Assembly: GCA_902796225.1 (NCBI GenBank)
Contig: CADBOO010000030.1
Coordinates: 1 to 64,000, forward strand
Direction: 5' to 3'
Length of the DNA: 64,000 nt
Origin: an uncultured Ruminococcus sp.
Lineage (GTDB): Bacteria > Bacillota > Clostridia > Oscillospirales > Acutalibacteraceae
Shown: in pieces, positions 8,961-17,578 of the stretch
Position numbering within the stretch: position 1 is the first letter of the stretch
How the letters are laid out: each line of letters opens with the position of its first letter
Program-made: the position numbers and the translations under genes
Notes under the pieces: model-generated
Told to the model about the DNA's origin: nothing
What the model saw: only the letters and a program-made list of their open reading frames with translations
Databases searched by the model: none

Positions 8961-9003
8961 AAAAAACCCCTGACAGAAGCATGATCACTGTCAGGGGTTT
9001 TAT
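8961..9003. terminator. Bidirectional terminator between nfo and spoVT
   Basis: AAAACCCCTGACA, a 13-base loop, TGTCAGGGGTTTT. The T-run on the minus strand ends nfo transcription; the plus-side run is also good. Confidence 0.85.
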
Positions 9004-9018
9004 TATTGGACGGCGGGA

Positions 9019-9849
9019 TCATTCCATCCAGCCGAGAACGGTATGGATCTCTTTGATGTAGCCGCTGTCGTCGTTCGGCGTTTCGAGGATAAACGGTTTG
9101 TTTTGCAGCGCGGGGTGGAGGGCGATGCGCCGCATCGCTTCCGTGCCGAGATATCCTTCGCCGAGCTTTTCGTGGCGGTCTTTGTGCGAGCCGCAGGGAT
9201 TTTTGCTGTCGTTGAAATGGACTGCGTACAGGCGGTCGAGCCCGATGAGTTCATCGAACCGATGCAGAACGCCGTCGAGGTCGCCGACGATATCATAGCC
9301 CGCGTCCCAGACGTGGCAGGTGTCGAAGCACACGCCGAGTTTTTCGCTGAGCGTCACGCGGTCGATGATCGCGCGCAGTTCTTCAAAGCTCCTGCCCATT
9401 TCCGTTCCCTTGCCCGCCATCGTTTCGAGCAGGACGGTGGTCTGCATCCCGGCGGTCAACACGGCGTTGAGCGCTTCGGCGATCAGTTCGATCCCTTTTT
9501 CGGCTCCCTGACCGGTATGCGCGCCGGGATGGAAGTTGTAGAAGCAGCCGGGAAAGAATGCCATCCGGTCGAGATCCTTTTTGAGCATATCCAGTCCGTT
9601 TGCCTTTGTGACGGGATTGGAGGCGCAGAGGTTCATCGTGTAGCTTCCGTGGGCGACGAGAGGTCCGAAACGGTTCTCCGTAAGCAGGGCGTTCAGCGCC
9701 GCCGCGTCTTCGGGAATGACGTCTTTGCTATTTCCGCCGCGGGGATTGCGGGTAAAATAGGCGAACGTATTGCCGCCGAAATCCAGCATGGTCCTGCCCA
9801 TCGCTGCATAGCCGTTCGTCACACTCAGGTGGCAGCCGATATAGATCAT
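9019..9849 (-). CDS. nfo: Endonuclease IV, AP endonuclease
   Basis: A 276-residue TIM-barrel protein of the usual Nfo length. The start is MIYIGCHLSVTNGY, with metal-ligand regions NFHPGAHTG, LLETMAGKG, CFDTCHVWDAGYD, HFNDSKNPCGSHKDRHE and ILETPNDDSG in family order. It cleaves DNA at abasic sites during base excision repair using a Zn cluster. The frame stays open 159 bp further upstream, but GGAGGAAACG before ATG 9849 and the conserved N-terminus set the start. It is monocistronic. Confidence 0.95.
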   Translation of the reverse strand: MIYIGCHLSVTNGYAAMGRTMLDFGGNTFAYFTRNPRGGNSKDVIPEDAAALNALLTENRFGPLVAHGSYTMNLCASNPVTKANGLDMLKKDLDRMAFFPGCFYNFHPGAHTGQGAEKGIELIAEALNAVLTAGMQTTVLLETMAGKGTEMGRSFEELRAIIDRVTLSEKLGVCFDTCHVWDAGYDIVGDLDGVLHRFDELIGLDRLYAVHFNDSKNPCGSHKDRHEKLGEGYLGTEAMRRIALHPALQNKPFILETPNDDSGYIKEIHTVLGWME

Positions 9850-9876
9850 ATCGTTTCCTCCGATCTGTTTTTCTCT

Positions 9877-9905
9877 ATTTTGCCACAAATTGCGTTTTTT
9901 GTCTA
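9877..9905 (-). promoter_or_regulatory. Possible nfo promoter
   Basis: The minus strand has TAGACA-N17-CAAAAT about 28 bp upstream of the ATG. The -10 box is a poor match. Confidence 0.35.
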
Positions 9906-9974
9906 CTGACTGCGGGTCAATGGTTGTCGGTTCAGCTTTTTTCTGATATTTGTGGTGTTTTTGCACAATAATGT

Positions 9975-10003
9975 TTGACACTGAGCCGAGAACATAATAT
10001 AAT
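9975..10003 (+). promoter_or_regulatory. Perfect consensus promoter of the polysaccharide cluster
   Basis: TTGACA, exactly 17 bases, TATAAT. The first gene starts about 270 bp further on, leaving a long untranslated leader. Confidence 0.92.
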
Positions 10004-10009
10004 AACACT

Positions 10010-10282
10010 GAATACGCAGGATGATGGTTGATTCTCTGATAATCCTGTCGAACCGTCTCTTTTGAACGGTGAATGATACTTATGTTTGCGAGCCTCTATG
10101 AATAGCTTCTCGACAGAGAAGAAAAACTATCGTCAGCGGGCTTAGGCGGCAGCGGCATGCCGATCGCGGTCGCGTTTGAAAAGAAGACGGAGCTGTATAA
10201 GAACGGTATCTACAGAGATAAGAATTATCTCCGATCAGCTGACGCGACCCTGCTTTTTTGATCAATGACAGAGGAGATTTAC
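10010..10282 (+). promoter_or_regulatory. Long structured leader of the polysaccharide cluster, possible attenuator
   Basis: This 270-base stretch before the first cluster gene holds several hairpins: ACCGT/ACGGT near 10050 and CTTCTC-GACA-GAGAAG near 10105-10121. It also has two long-range pairings that share bases: CGTCAGC (10131-10137) with GCTGACG (10238-10244), and GGTCGCGT (10168-10175) with ACGCGACC (10242-10249). The second ends just before CTGCTTTTTT (10250-10259). It also contains a 34-codon ORF at 10157-10261 (starts MPIAVAFEKK) with genome-like codon use, of unknown status. I recognise no riboswitch family. Confidence 0.4.
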
Positions 10283-11365
10283 ATGAAAACCTTTGCGGAT
10301 AAAACGATCCTCATCACCGGCGCCGCCGGATTCATCGGCGCGAATCTGGTGATGGAGCTGATGAAAACAAACGAGCCGGTGAGATTGATCGGACTCGATA
10401 ATATGAACGATTATTATGACGTGTCGCTCAAAGAATATCGGCTGGGCGAGATCGGCAGGATTGCCGGGGATAAGCCGCAGATCACATGGGAATTCATCAG
10501 GGGCGATCTGGCGGACAAGGCGCTGATCGATCGCATCTTTGACGAGTATAAGCCCGATATCGTCGTGAATCTTGCGGCGCAGGCGGGCGTGCGGTACAGC
10601 ATCACCAACCCCGACGCCTACATACAGGGCAACCTGATCGGTTTCTATCATATCCTGGAGGCGTGCCGGCATTCGTATGACGGCGGCGCAAAGGGCGTGG
10701 AGCATCTGGTGTATGCGTCCTCTTCGTCGGTCTACGGCGGCAACAAGAAAGTGCCGTTTTCCGTCGACGACATGGTGGACAATCCCGTGTCGCTGTATGC
10801 CGCTACAAAGAAAAGCAACGAGCTGTTGGCGCATGCCTATTCGAAGCTCTACAATATCCCGTCGACCGGACTGCGGTTTTTTACGGTCTACGGTCCCGCG
10901 GGCCGTCCCGATATGGCGTATTTCAGTTTTACGAACAAGCTGCTCAGGGGCGAGACCATCGAGATCTTCAACTACGGCAACTGCAAGCGCGACTTTACGT
11001 ATGTCGACGATATCGTCGAGGGAGTAAAGCGTGTGATGGCGGGACCTCCCGAGCGCAAGGCCGGCGAGGACGGTCTGCCGCTGCCGCCGTACGCGATCTA
11101 CAATATCGGCAACAGCAATCCCGAGAATCTGCTGGACTTTGTCGATATCCTGCAGCAGGAGCTGGTCAGAGCCGGCGTGTTACCCGAGGATTACAACTTT
11201 GAGGATCACAAAAAGCTCGTCCCGATGCAGGCGGGCGACGTACCGGTGACCTATGCGGACACCTCGGCGCTGGAGCGCGACTTCGGCTTCAAGCCGTCGA
11301 CGTCCTTACGCGACGGTTTGAGAAAGTTTGCTCAGTGGTATAAAAAGTTTTACGATATCGGCTGA
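10283..11365 (+). CDS. NAD-dependent epimerase, UDP-glucuronate 4-epimerase type
   Basis: A 360-residue extended short-chain dehydrogenase/reductase. It has an NAD-binding ITGAAGFIGANLV motif, YASSSSVYGG and the catalytic pair in SLYAATKKSNE (YxxxK). The GLDNMNDYYDVSLKEYRL stretch is typical of UDP-glucuronate 4-epimerases (CapI/LspL group), which make UDP-galacturonate. This fits the UDP-glucose dehydrogenase two genes downstream that would supply UDP-glucuronate. ATG 10283 has GAGGAG six bases upstream; the in-frame ATG at 10265 would put the SD inside the gene, so the shorter form is preferred. It is the first gene of the cluster. UDP-glucose 4-epimerase activity cannot be excluded. Confidence 0.85.
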   Translation: MKTFADKTILITGAAGFIGANLVMELMKTNEPVRLIGLDNMNDYYDVSLKEYRLGEIGRIAGDKPQITWEFIRGDLADKALIDRIFDEYKPDIVVNLAAQAGVRYSITNPDAYIQGNLIGFYHILEACRHSYDGGAKGVEHLVYASSSSVYGGNKKVPFSVDDMVDNPVSLYAATKKSNELLAHAYSKLYNIPSTGLRFFTVYGPAGRPDMAYFSFTNKLLRGETIEIFNYGNCKRDFTYVDDIVEGVKRVMAGPPERKAGEDGLPLPPYAIYNIGNSNPENLLDFVDILQQELVRAGVLPEDYNFEDHKKLVPMQAGDVPVTYADTSALERDFGFKPSTSLRDGLRKFAQWYKKFYDIG

Positions 11366-11415
11366 TCAAAAGCGCAATGTAATGTCGACTCGTAACCGGA
11401 AAGGAGAGCAACCGG

Positions 11416-12516
11416 TTGATAACCAGACTAAAAATCTCAGCAAAAAAAGCACGCCTGATGCTGCAGTTCATGTTGATCAGGATCAAAGCCCGATTTTCAA
11501 AATCGGACCCCGGTCGGGATTGCGTGCTGATCGATCTGTCCGGTCTGAGTATTAACAGAAGGGTCGTTCAGGTAACGCTGCAGCTTGTCAACGCGGGCTA
11601 TACCGTCTATTACAGAATGCCGTCAAGGCTGTATGCGCAAACGATGTACGACGGCTTTTACGATTATCAGCAATTCTTTTTTGAAAGGGCGCGCTGCTAT
11701 CGCCCCGGCGTCAACTATCTTGCTGTATTTTGTTCCGAAAACAATCCCCGGCATTATCCGAAAAAGATCGTCTTCTTTGACGATATTCCCGGGTTTTGTG
11801 ACCGTTATTCAGAGGAATTCTTTTTTCCGATCCTGTTCCATCCGTTGAAAATGGCTCGCGACTCCGAAAGAACCGTGCCGGATCGTGCGTCGGAAAGGAA
11901 GATCAAGATCATCTTTATCGGCAACAATTCCGGGGTATACAGTGATAATGAACAGGACGTCCACCAAACATACGGCTTAAAAACCAGAAACGAGATCATC
12001 GCTTTTTTGTGTTCGCGCTTCGACGGGCAAATCTTTCGCCCCGACAGCATCGAAGCGTTTAAAGCCGCTTTGAACGATGACAAAGATACGCTGAAAGACA
12101 AGATCGTGATCATCGACCGGTTCCGGCTCGGGGGTGACGATTACTGGGATGCACTGCGCAAATCGGCGTGCTTTATCTGGACCTGCGGCGTTTTTCAGCC
12201 GTATTGCCATAATCAGATGGAAAGTATTTACACCGGAACAATCCCGATCGCCGAACGCCGGATTGTGTATCCCGGGCTCGGTGATGAAAATGCGTTTTTG
12301 TACAGCGGCTTTGAGGAGCTGGAAGCCATCGTTGAAAAGCTGCTGCACACGGATATCGATTCTGCTGAATTATCGCAAAAAGAGGAACAAGTCAGGAAAC
12401 TTTTCAGGGAGCATTTCAGCACAGAGGCGTTTCGTCAGAAAACGGACAGGTTCATCCGGTCGGATAAACAAAAAGAAACCTATTATATCTGCAGCCATAT
12501 CAATGCGCAGCAGTAA
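11416..12516 (+). CDS. Putative glycosyltransferase, GT-B-like, TTG start
   Basis: A 366-residue cytoplasmic protein with a basic N-terminus ([12 protein letters not shown]). I do not recognise a specific family. The C-terminal half has [28 protein letters not shown], which resembles the donor-binding part of GT-B enzymes (acidic or Asn residues before GxxPI). The context also supports a glycosyltransferase in polysaccharide assembly. AAGGAG (11401-11406) nine bases before TTG 11416 favours a TTG start; the next ATG (11458) has no SD. The gene is visibly poorer in G+C than its neighbours, a common sign of a strain-variable glycosyltransferase gene moved between clusters. Function is inference from one motif and context. 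Confidence 0.55.
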   Translation: MITRLKISAKKARLMLQFMLIRIKARFSKSDPGRDCVLIDLSGLSINRRVVQVTLQLVNAGYTVYYRMPSRLYAQTMYDGFYDYQQFFFERARCYRPGVNYLAVFCSENNPRHYPKKIVFFDDIPGFCDRYSEEFFFPILFHPLKMARDSERTVPDRASERKIKIIFIGNNSGVYSDNEQDVHQTYGLKTRNEIIAFLCSRFDGQIFRPDSIEAFKAALNDDKDTLKDKIVIIDRFRLGGDDYWDALRKSACFIWTCGVFQPYCHNQMESIYTGTIPIAERRIVYPGLGDENAFLYSGFEELEAIVEKLLHTDIDSAELSQKEEQVRKLFREHFSTEAFRQKTDRFIRSDKQKETYYICSHINAQQ

Positions 12517-12545
12517 GGCTTGCAGAATGTGAAGGAGCAGTTTAT

Positions 12546-13778
12546 ATGAAAATTGCAGTAGCGGGCACCGGTTATGTCGGACTATCGATCGCGGTGCTTC
12601 TTGCGCAGCACAATACCGTCAAGGCGGTGGATATCATCCCCGAAAAGGTGGAGCTGATCAACAGCAAAAAATCGCCCATCCAGGACGACTTTATTGAGAA
12701 GTATCTGGCTGAGAAAGACCTCGATCTTGAGGCGACGCTCGACGCTGAGTATGCCTATCGGGATGCGGATTTTGTCGTGATCGCCGCGCCGACCAACTAC
12801 GACAGCAAAAAGAATTACTTCGATACCTCTGCGGTAGAGACGGTCATCGATCTTGTCATACAGACGAATCCCGACGCGATCATGGTCATCAAGAGTACCA
12901 TCCCCGTCGGTTATACCGAGCATATCCGTGAGAAGACAGGCAGCAGGAACATCATCTTCAGCCCGGAGTTCCTGCGCGAGAGCAAGGCGCTCTATGACAA
13001 TCTGTATCCCAGCCGCATCATTGTCGGCACGGATCCTGCGGATGAACGGCTGGTGCAGGCGGCGCATACCTTTGCGGCGCTTTTGCAGGAAGGCGCTTTG
13101 AAAAAGGATATCGACACCCTGTTCATGGGCTTTACCGAGGCGGAGGCTGTCAAGCTGTTCGCCAATACCTACCTCGCCCTGCGCGTCAGCTACTTCAATG
13201 AGCTGGATACCTATGCCGAGATGAAGGGGCTCGATACACAGAAGATCATCGAGGGCGTCTGTCTTGATCCGCGTATCGGCAGCCACTATAACAATCCGTC
13301 CTTCGGTTACGGCGGCTATTGCCTGCCGAAGGATACAAAGCAGCTGCTCGCCAACTACGACGAGGTGCCGCAGAACATGATGTCGGCGATCGTGGAAAGC
13401 AACCGTACCCGAAAGGATTTTATCGCCGACCGCGTGCTGGAAAAAGCCGGATACTATCACGAAAACAGCGATTATGATATGGAAGCGGAACACGTCGTCA
13501 CCATCGGCGTTTACCGCCTGACGATGAAGGCAAATTCCGATAACTTCCGCCAAAGCTCCATCCAGGGCGTGATGAAGCGCATCAAGGCAAAGGGCGCAAC
13601 GGTGATCGTCTATGAGCCGACCCTCACGGACGGATCCACCTTCTTCGGCTCGAAGGTCGTCAACGATCTTGACGCGTTCAAACAACAGTCCGACGCGATC
13701 ATCGCCAACCGCTACGACGCGGTGCTGGACGATGTTCGGGACAAGGTCTATACAAGAGATCTGTTCAGAAGAGACTGA
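12546..13778 (+). CDS. ugd: UDP-glucose 6-dehydrogenase
   Basis: A 410-residue nucleotide-sugar dehydrogenase. The N-terminal Rossmann motif is [23 protein letters not shown] without the middle residues varying, then [10 protein letters not shown] and [14 protein letters not shown]. The catalytic Cys259 lies in [14 protein letters not shown]. It oxidises UDP-glucose to UDP-glucuronate with two NAD. SD GGAGCAG precedes ATG 12546. Together with the epimerase at 10283 it forms a route to UDP-galacturonate. The stop at 13778 lies 52 bp before the 2-epimerase start. An alternative substrate such as UDP-ManNAc is less likely, because the short Ugd-type form without that family's features is seen. 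Confidence 0.92.
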   Translation: MKIAVAGTGYVGLSIAVLLAQHNTVKAVDIIPEKVELINSKKSPIQDDFIEKYLAEKDLDLEATLDAEYAYRDADFVVIAAPTNYDSKKNYFDTSAVETVIDLVIQTNPDAIMVIKSTIPVGYTEHIREKTGSRNIIFSPEFLRESKALYDNLYPSRIIVGTDPADERLVQAAHTFAALLQEGALKKDIDTLFMGFTEAEAVKLFANTYLALRVSYFNELDTYAEMKGLDTQKIIEGVCLDPRIGSHYNNPSFGYGGYCLPKDTKQLLANYDEVPQNMMSAIVESNRTRKDFIADRVLEKAGYYHENSDYDMEAEHVVTIGVYRLTMKANSDNFRQSSIQGVMKRIKAKGATVIVYEPTLTDGSTFFGSKVVNDLDAFKQQSDAIIANRYDAVLDDVRDKVYTRDLFRRD

Positions 13779-13830
13779 CGGATTTCGTATACAGCATACT
13801 GACAGAAGAAACAAGATGAAGGAGGACACG

Positions 13831-14997
13831 ATGAGTCAGGTATCCTTTCAAAATAACGGGAAGCTGAAGCTGCTGATCATTGTCGGCACGCGTCCGGAGA
13901 TTATCCGGCTTTCAGCGGTGATCAATAAGGCGAGGATGTATTTTGACACGATCCTTGCGCATACGGGACAGAATTATGACTATACCCTCAACGGCGTGTT
14001 TTTCAAAGATCTTTCGCTTGCCGATCCGGACGTTTATCTGGATGCGGTCGGCGCGGATCTCGGAGAAACGATGGGGAATATCATCGCAAAGAGCTATCGG
14101 CTGATGGTTGAAATCAAGCCCGACGCCGTATTGGTTCTCGGCGATACCAACTCGTGCCTCTCCGTTATCGGCGCAAAGCGTCTGCATATCCCGATCTTCC
14201 ATATGGAGGCGGGCAATCGCTGCAAGGACGAATGTCTGCCCGAGGAAACCAACCGCAGGATCGTCGACATCATCTCGGACGTCAACCTTGCCTACAGCGA
14301 GCACGCGCGCAGGTATCTTGCCGATACCGGCCTGCCGAAGGAGCGCACCTATGTGACCGGCTCGCCGATGGCGGAGGTCCTGCATAAGAATCTTGAGCAG
14401 ATCGAAAACAGCGATATTCATGAGAGGTTAGGTTTAGAGAAGGGTAAATATATCCTGCTCTCCGCCCACCGCGAGGAAAACATCGATACCGAAAAGAACT
14501 TTTTGAGCCTCTTTACGGCGATCAACAGGATGGCGGAAAAGTACGATCTGCCGATCCTCTACTCCTGCCATCCGCGCTCTGCAAAACGCCTGAAAGAAAG
14601 CGGATTCAAACTGGATGCGCGCGTCATAAAGCATGAACCTCTCGGCTTCCACGACTACAACTGTCTGCAGATGAACGCGTTTGCGGTCGTGTCCGACAGC
14701 GGCACGCTGCCCGAAGAAAGCTCGTTCTTTACGAGCGTCGGCAAGTCGTTCCCGGCAATCTGCATCCGTACCTCTACCGAACGTCCGGAGGCGCTGGATA
14801 AGGCGTGCTTTATCCTCGCGGGTATCGACGAAACAAGTCTTCTCCAAGCCGTCGATACCGCCGTCGAGATGAACAAGAACGGCGATCTCGGCATTCCCGT
14901 CCCCGACTATCGGGACGAGAACGTATCCGACAAGGTTGTCAAGATCATCCAGTCGTATACCGGCGTGGTGAATAAGATGGTGTGGAGAAAAGGCTGA
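13831..14997 (+). CDS. wecB: UDP-N-acetylglucosamine 2-epimerase, non-hydrolysing
   Basis: A 388-residue GT-B-fold epimerase: LLIIVGTRPEIIRLSAVI, TGQNYDYTLNGVFF, VLGDTNSCL, HMEAGNRC and SAHREENID. The usual product is UDP-ManNAc. However, the neighbouring CapF suggests the CapG/WbjD role instead, where the enzyme epimerises C2 of UDP-N-acetyl-L-pneumosamine-type intermediates to give UDP-L-FucNAc. The two subgroups cannot be separated by eye. GGAGGACACG before ATG 13831 sets the start; a longer in-frame ORF overlapping ugd from 13612 is not coding. The C-terminus overlaps a possible GTG start of the next gene, suggesting coupling. Confidence 0.88.
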   Translation: MSQVSFQNNGKLKLLIIVGTRPEIIRLSAVINKARMYFDTILAHTGQNYDYTLNGVFFKDLSLADPDVYLDAVGADLGETMGNIIAKSYRLMVEIKPDAVLVLGDTNSCLSVIGAKRLHIPIFHMEAGNRCKDECLPEETNRRIVDIISDVNLAYSEHARRYLADTGLPKERTYVTGSPMAEVLHKNLEQIENSDIHERLGLEKGKYILLSAHREENIDTEKNFLSLFTAINRMAEKYDLPILYSCHPRSAKRLKESGFKLDARVIKHEPLGFHDYNCLQMNAFAVVSDSGTLPEESSFFTSVGKSFPAICIRTSTERPEALDKACFILAGIDETSLLQAVDTAVEMNKNGDLGIPVPDYRDENVSDKVVKIIQSYTGVVNKMVWRKG

Positions 14998-15020
14998 AAA
15001 GCGGAAGCGAGTATCTGAAG

Positions 15021-16136
15021 ATGAAAGAATCAACACAAGCTGATATGAGCCGAAAAAGAAATTATTTTGACAGAAAGACCACGGATATCCTGAAGGGCGT
15101 TGCGATCATCTTTATGTTTGCACTTCATTTTTTCACCCTGCCGGAGCTTCTTGCCGAAAACAACCCGCATGCATATCCTGCGTTTTTTCACACGGTGCTG
15201 AATCGGATCTTTGAGATGTGTGTGACGATTTTTGCCTTTATTACGGGATACTGCTATGTCTTTACCAAGAAGAAATCGATCGGATATTCACTGAAAAAGG
15301 CAACGGATCTTTGGGTGAACTATTTTGTGTTCTTTGTGCTGCTGCTGATCCCGGCGGTGATTCTGAAATGCTGGGACGGGTCGGCAACAAACTTCTTACT
15401 GGAAGCGTTTGCTTTGAAACGGCCTACTATGACGTTTTGCTGGTATGTCGTCTTTTATGTCATTTGTATGCTGCTGCTGCCGCTGTATCATTTGGCTGCA
15501 AAAAAGCATATTCTGGCAGCCATTATCCTCGGTATCATCGTTCCTTCTGCCGCACAGGCAGTCTATCAGGATCTTTTCTATATCAATAATGCAATCGTTT
15601 CCGATATCCTTTACCATTTCTTTACGTGGCTTCCCTGTATCGTTGTCGGATATATTTGCGCCGAATACGAGCTGTTTTACCGCTGCATGGATTTCCTCTT
15701 TAAAAAGGGGATCAATTCCAAAGCGCTGCAGTATATCATCTATCTCTGTGCAGCGGCGATCGGTTTAGCGGGGCGATACCTCTTGCCGGAGGTTCACTTC
15801 AGCATCTCGGCTGTGACGATCAGGTTCAGTATGGATATGGTGTATACGCCGCTGTTTGTATACGGATTGATCAATCTGGTTGATCTTTTTCCGTGGAAAA
15901 AGATCTGGACGCCGATCGCTTTGCTCGGAAAGCATTCCATGGGGATGTGGTTTGTTCACTGTATCTTTTTCAACAGCTGCAAAGAATATACGCAAACGAT
16001 TCTGTATTTTCCGAACAATCCGATACTGATACTGCTTTGGGGGCTGCTGTTGTGCCTTGCAGCCGCTTTTGTGATCACAAAAGGAACAGGCGTATTGGTC
16101 AAATGGAAAAACAGATTATTATTTAAAAAACTGTGA
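15021..16136 (+). CDS. Acyltransferase 3 family membrane protein
   Basis: A 371-residue polytopic protein with about ten hydrophobic segments. After TTDILKGVAIIFMFALHFFTLP, which carries the conserved His of the acyltransferase 3 family, come repeated aromatic-rich helices. It probably O-acetylates or otherwise acylates a sugar of the exported polysaccharide at the membrane. The start is uncertain: GTG 14982 overlaps the upstream gene and ATG 15021 lacks a strong SD. Translational coupling to the 2-epimerase is plausible either way. It is lower in G+C than the nucleotide-sugar genes around it. Confidence 0.82.
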   Translation: MKESTQADMSRKRNYFDRKTTDILKGVAIIFMFALHFFTLPELLAENNPHAYPAFFHTVLNRIFEMCVTIFAFITGYCYVFTKKKSIGYSLKKATDLWVNYFVFFVLLLIPAVILKCWDGSATNFLLEAFALKRPTMTFCWYVVFYVICMLLLPLYHLAAKKHILAAIILGIIVPSAAQAVYQDLFYINNAIVSDILYHFFTWLPCIVVGYICAEYELFYRCMDFLFKKGINSKALQYIIYLCAAAIGLAGRYLLPEVHFSISAVTIRFSMDMVYTPLFVYGLINLVDLFPWKKIWTPIALLGKHSMGMWFVHCIFFNSCKEYTQTILYFPNNPILILLWGLLLCLAAAFVITKGTGVLVKWKNRLLFKKL

Positions 16137-16154
16137 TCGGCGGGGAATAGCTAT

Positions 16155-17351
16155 ATGAATATTCTGGTAACCGGAGCAAAGGGTATGGTCGGCAAGGCGC
16201 TTGTCGAGAACCTGAAAAATGTGCGCGACAACAAGTATCGCATCAGACCCGAACTGCGGATCAAAGGGATCTATGAATATGATATCGACAGTACGGACGC
16301 CGAGCTGGACGACTATTGTCAGAAAGCGGACTTCGTCTTTAACCTTGCGGGCGTGAACCGCCCGAAGGACAATGCGGAATTCATGCAGGGGAACTGCGGC
16401 TTCGGCGAAAAGCTGCTCGGCACCCTGAAGAAATACGGCAGCAAGGCTCCCGTGATGCTGTCATCGTCCATACAAGCTTCGCTGATCGGTCGGTACGGCG
16501 AGAGCGATTACGGCAAGTCGAAGCTCGCAGGAGAGGAGCTGTTCTTCAGATACGGTGAGGAAAACGGGGTGAAGGTCGCGGTCTACCGCTTCCCGAATCT
16601 CATGGGTCACAGCCGTCCGAATTACAACTCGGCGGTATCCACTTTCTGCAACGCCGTTGCCAACGACCTGCCCTTTACCGTCAACGACCGCAGTTCCGTC
16701 GTTGAGCTGCTGTACATAGACGATCTGATCGAGGGAATGTTCGATCTGCTGGAGGGAAGGGAAAAGCGCTGTGATTACGACGGTCTGACCCCTGTGGAGA
16801 AGGATGACGGAAAATTCTGTTATGTTCCGCTGACCTATACCGTCACCCTCGGCGAGATCGTCGATCTGCTCGAGCAGTTCAAGGCGCAGCATAAAACGCA
16901 GATGATGCCGTCGATTCCCGACGGCAGCTTTGCAAAAAAGCTGTACAGTCTGTATCTGACATATCTGCCGCCGACACAGTTCAAATATCCGCTGAAGATG
17001 AATTCCGATCACCGCGGTTCGTTTACAACGGTGCTCAAGACGCTCGATCACGGGCAGTTCAGCGTGAACATCAGCAAGCCCGGCGTCACAAAAGGACAGC
17101 ACTGGCACAACTCAAAATGGGAGCTGTTCATCGTTGTCGCAGGACGCGCGAGGATCGAAGAGCGCAATATCTACACGAAAGAGAAGGTCGTGTTTGAGGT
17201 GTCCGGCGCAAAGATCGAAGCGGTCCACATGATCCCCGGATGGGCGCACAATATCATCAATCTGTCCGACTGCGAGCCGCTTGTTACCCTGATGTGGGCG
17301 AACGAGGTCTTTGATTCCGGCTATCCGGATACGTTCCACGAACCTGTATAA
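16155..17351 (+). CDS. capF: CapF-type bifunctional UDP-sugar reductase with cupin domain
   Basis: A 398-residue protein. Residues 1-270 form a short-chain dehydrogenase (MNILVTGAKGMVGKALVENL, FNLAGVNRPK, SDYGKSKLAGEEL). Residues 275-398 form a cupin: SDHRGSFTTVLKT, GQHWHNSKWELFIVVAGRA with metal-binding His, and MIPGWAHNIIN. This fusion defines Staphylococcus aureus CapF and Pseudomonas WbjC. There the cupin epimerises and the dehydrogenase reduces a 4-keto-6-deoxy UDP-sugar en route to UDP-N-acetyl-L-fucosamine. The partner CapG-like 2-epimerase is two genes upstream. The first enzyme, the CapE 5-inverting 4,6-dehydratase, is not in the window. GGGG lies ten bases before ATG 16155. Confidence 0.92.
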   Translation: MNILVTGAKGMVGKALVENLKNVRDNKYRIRPELRIKGIYEYDIDSTDAELDDYCQKADFVFNLAGVNRPKDNAEFMQGNCGFGEKLLGTLKKYGSKAPVMLSSSIQASLIGRYGESDYGKSKLAGEELFFRYGEENGVKVAVYRFPNLMGHSRPNYNSAVSTFCNAVANDLPFTVNDRSSVVELLYIDDLIEGMFDLLEGREKRCDYDGLTPVEKDDGKFCYVPLTYTVTLGEIVDLLEQFKAQHKTQMMPSIPDGSFAKKLYSLYLTYLPPTQFKYPLKMNSDHRGSFTTVLKTLDHGQFSVNISKPGVTKGQHWHNSKWELFIVVAGRARIEERNIYTKEKVVFEVSGAKIEAVHMIPGWAHNIINLSDCEPLVTLMWANEVFDSGYPDTFHEPV

Positions 17352-17363
17352 TACCGATTTCTG

Positions 17364-17408
17364 TCCCGCTGTTTCCCGATGGAGAACCGGCGGGATTTTT
17401 CTGTTTTT
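17364..17408 (+). terminator. Terminator after capF
   Basis: TCCCGC pairs with GCGGGA across a loop that itself can pair (CCGATGG/CCGG region), followed by TTTTTCTGTTTTTT. It splits the cluster into two transcription units. Confidence 0.65.
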
Positions 17409-17435
17409 TGCCGGGTTCAACGGACCGCAAAACAA

Positions 17436-17464
17436 TTGACATCGATCGTGTTTTGTGGTAATCT
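17436..17464 (+). promoter_or_regulatory. Internal promoter of the second half of the polysaccharide cluster
   Basis: TTGACA-N17-TAATCT, 115 bp before the aminotransferase start and directly after the capF terminator. Confidence 0.75.
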
Positions 17465-17578
17465 TAAATGGTATAGATAATCATGGAGAACTGTGTGCTC
17501 TCGCGGCTGCGGGTCTCTGTGATCGCCGCAGAAAAATGCGGACAGAGTATAGAAAAAACGGTATGTAAGGTTGATAGT

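Noticed and set aside
12582..13829. Long minus-strand open frame (415 codons) opposite ugd
   Set aside because: ugd on the plus strand has every family motif; the antisense frame is an effect of GC-rich codon use and has no recognisable domain or SD.
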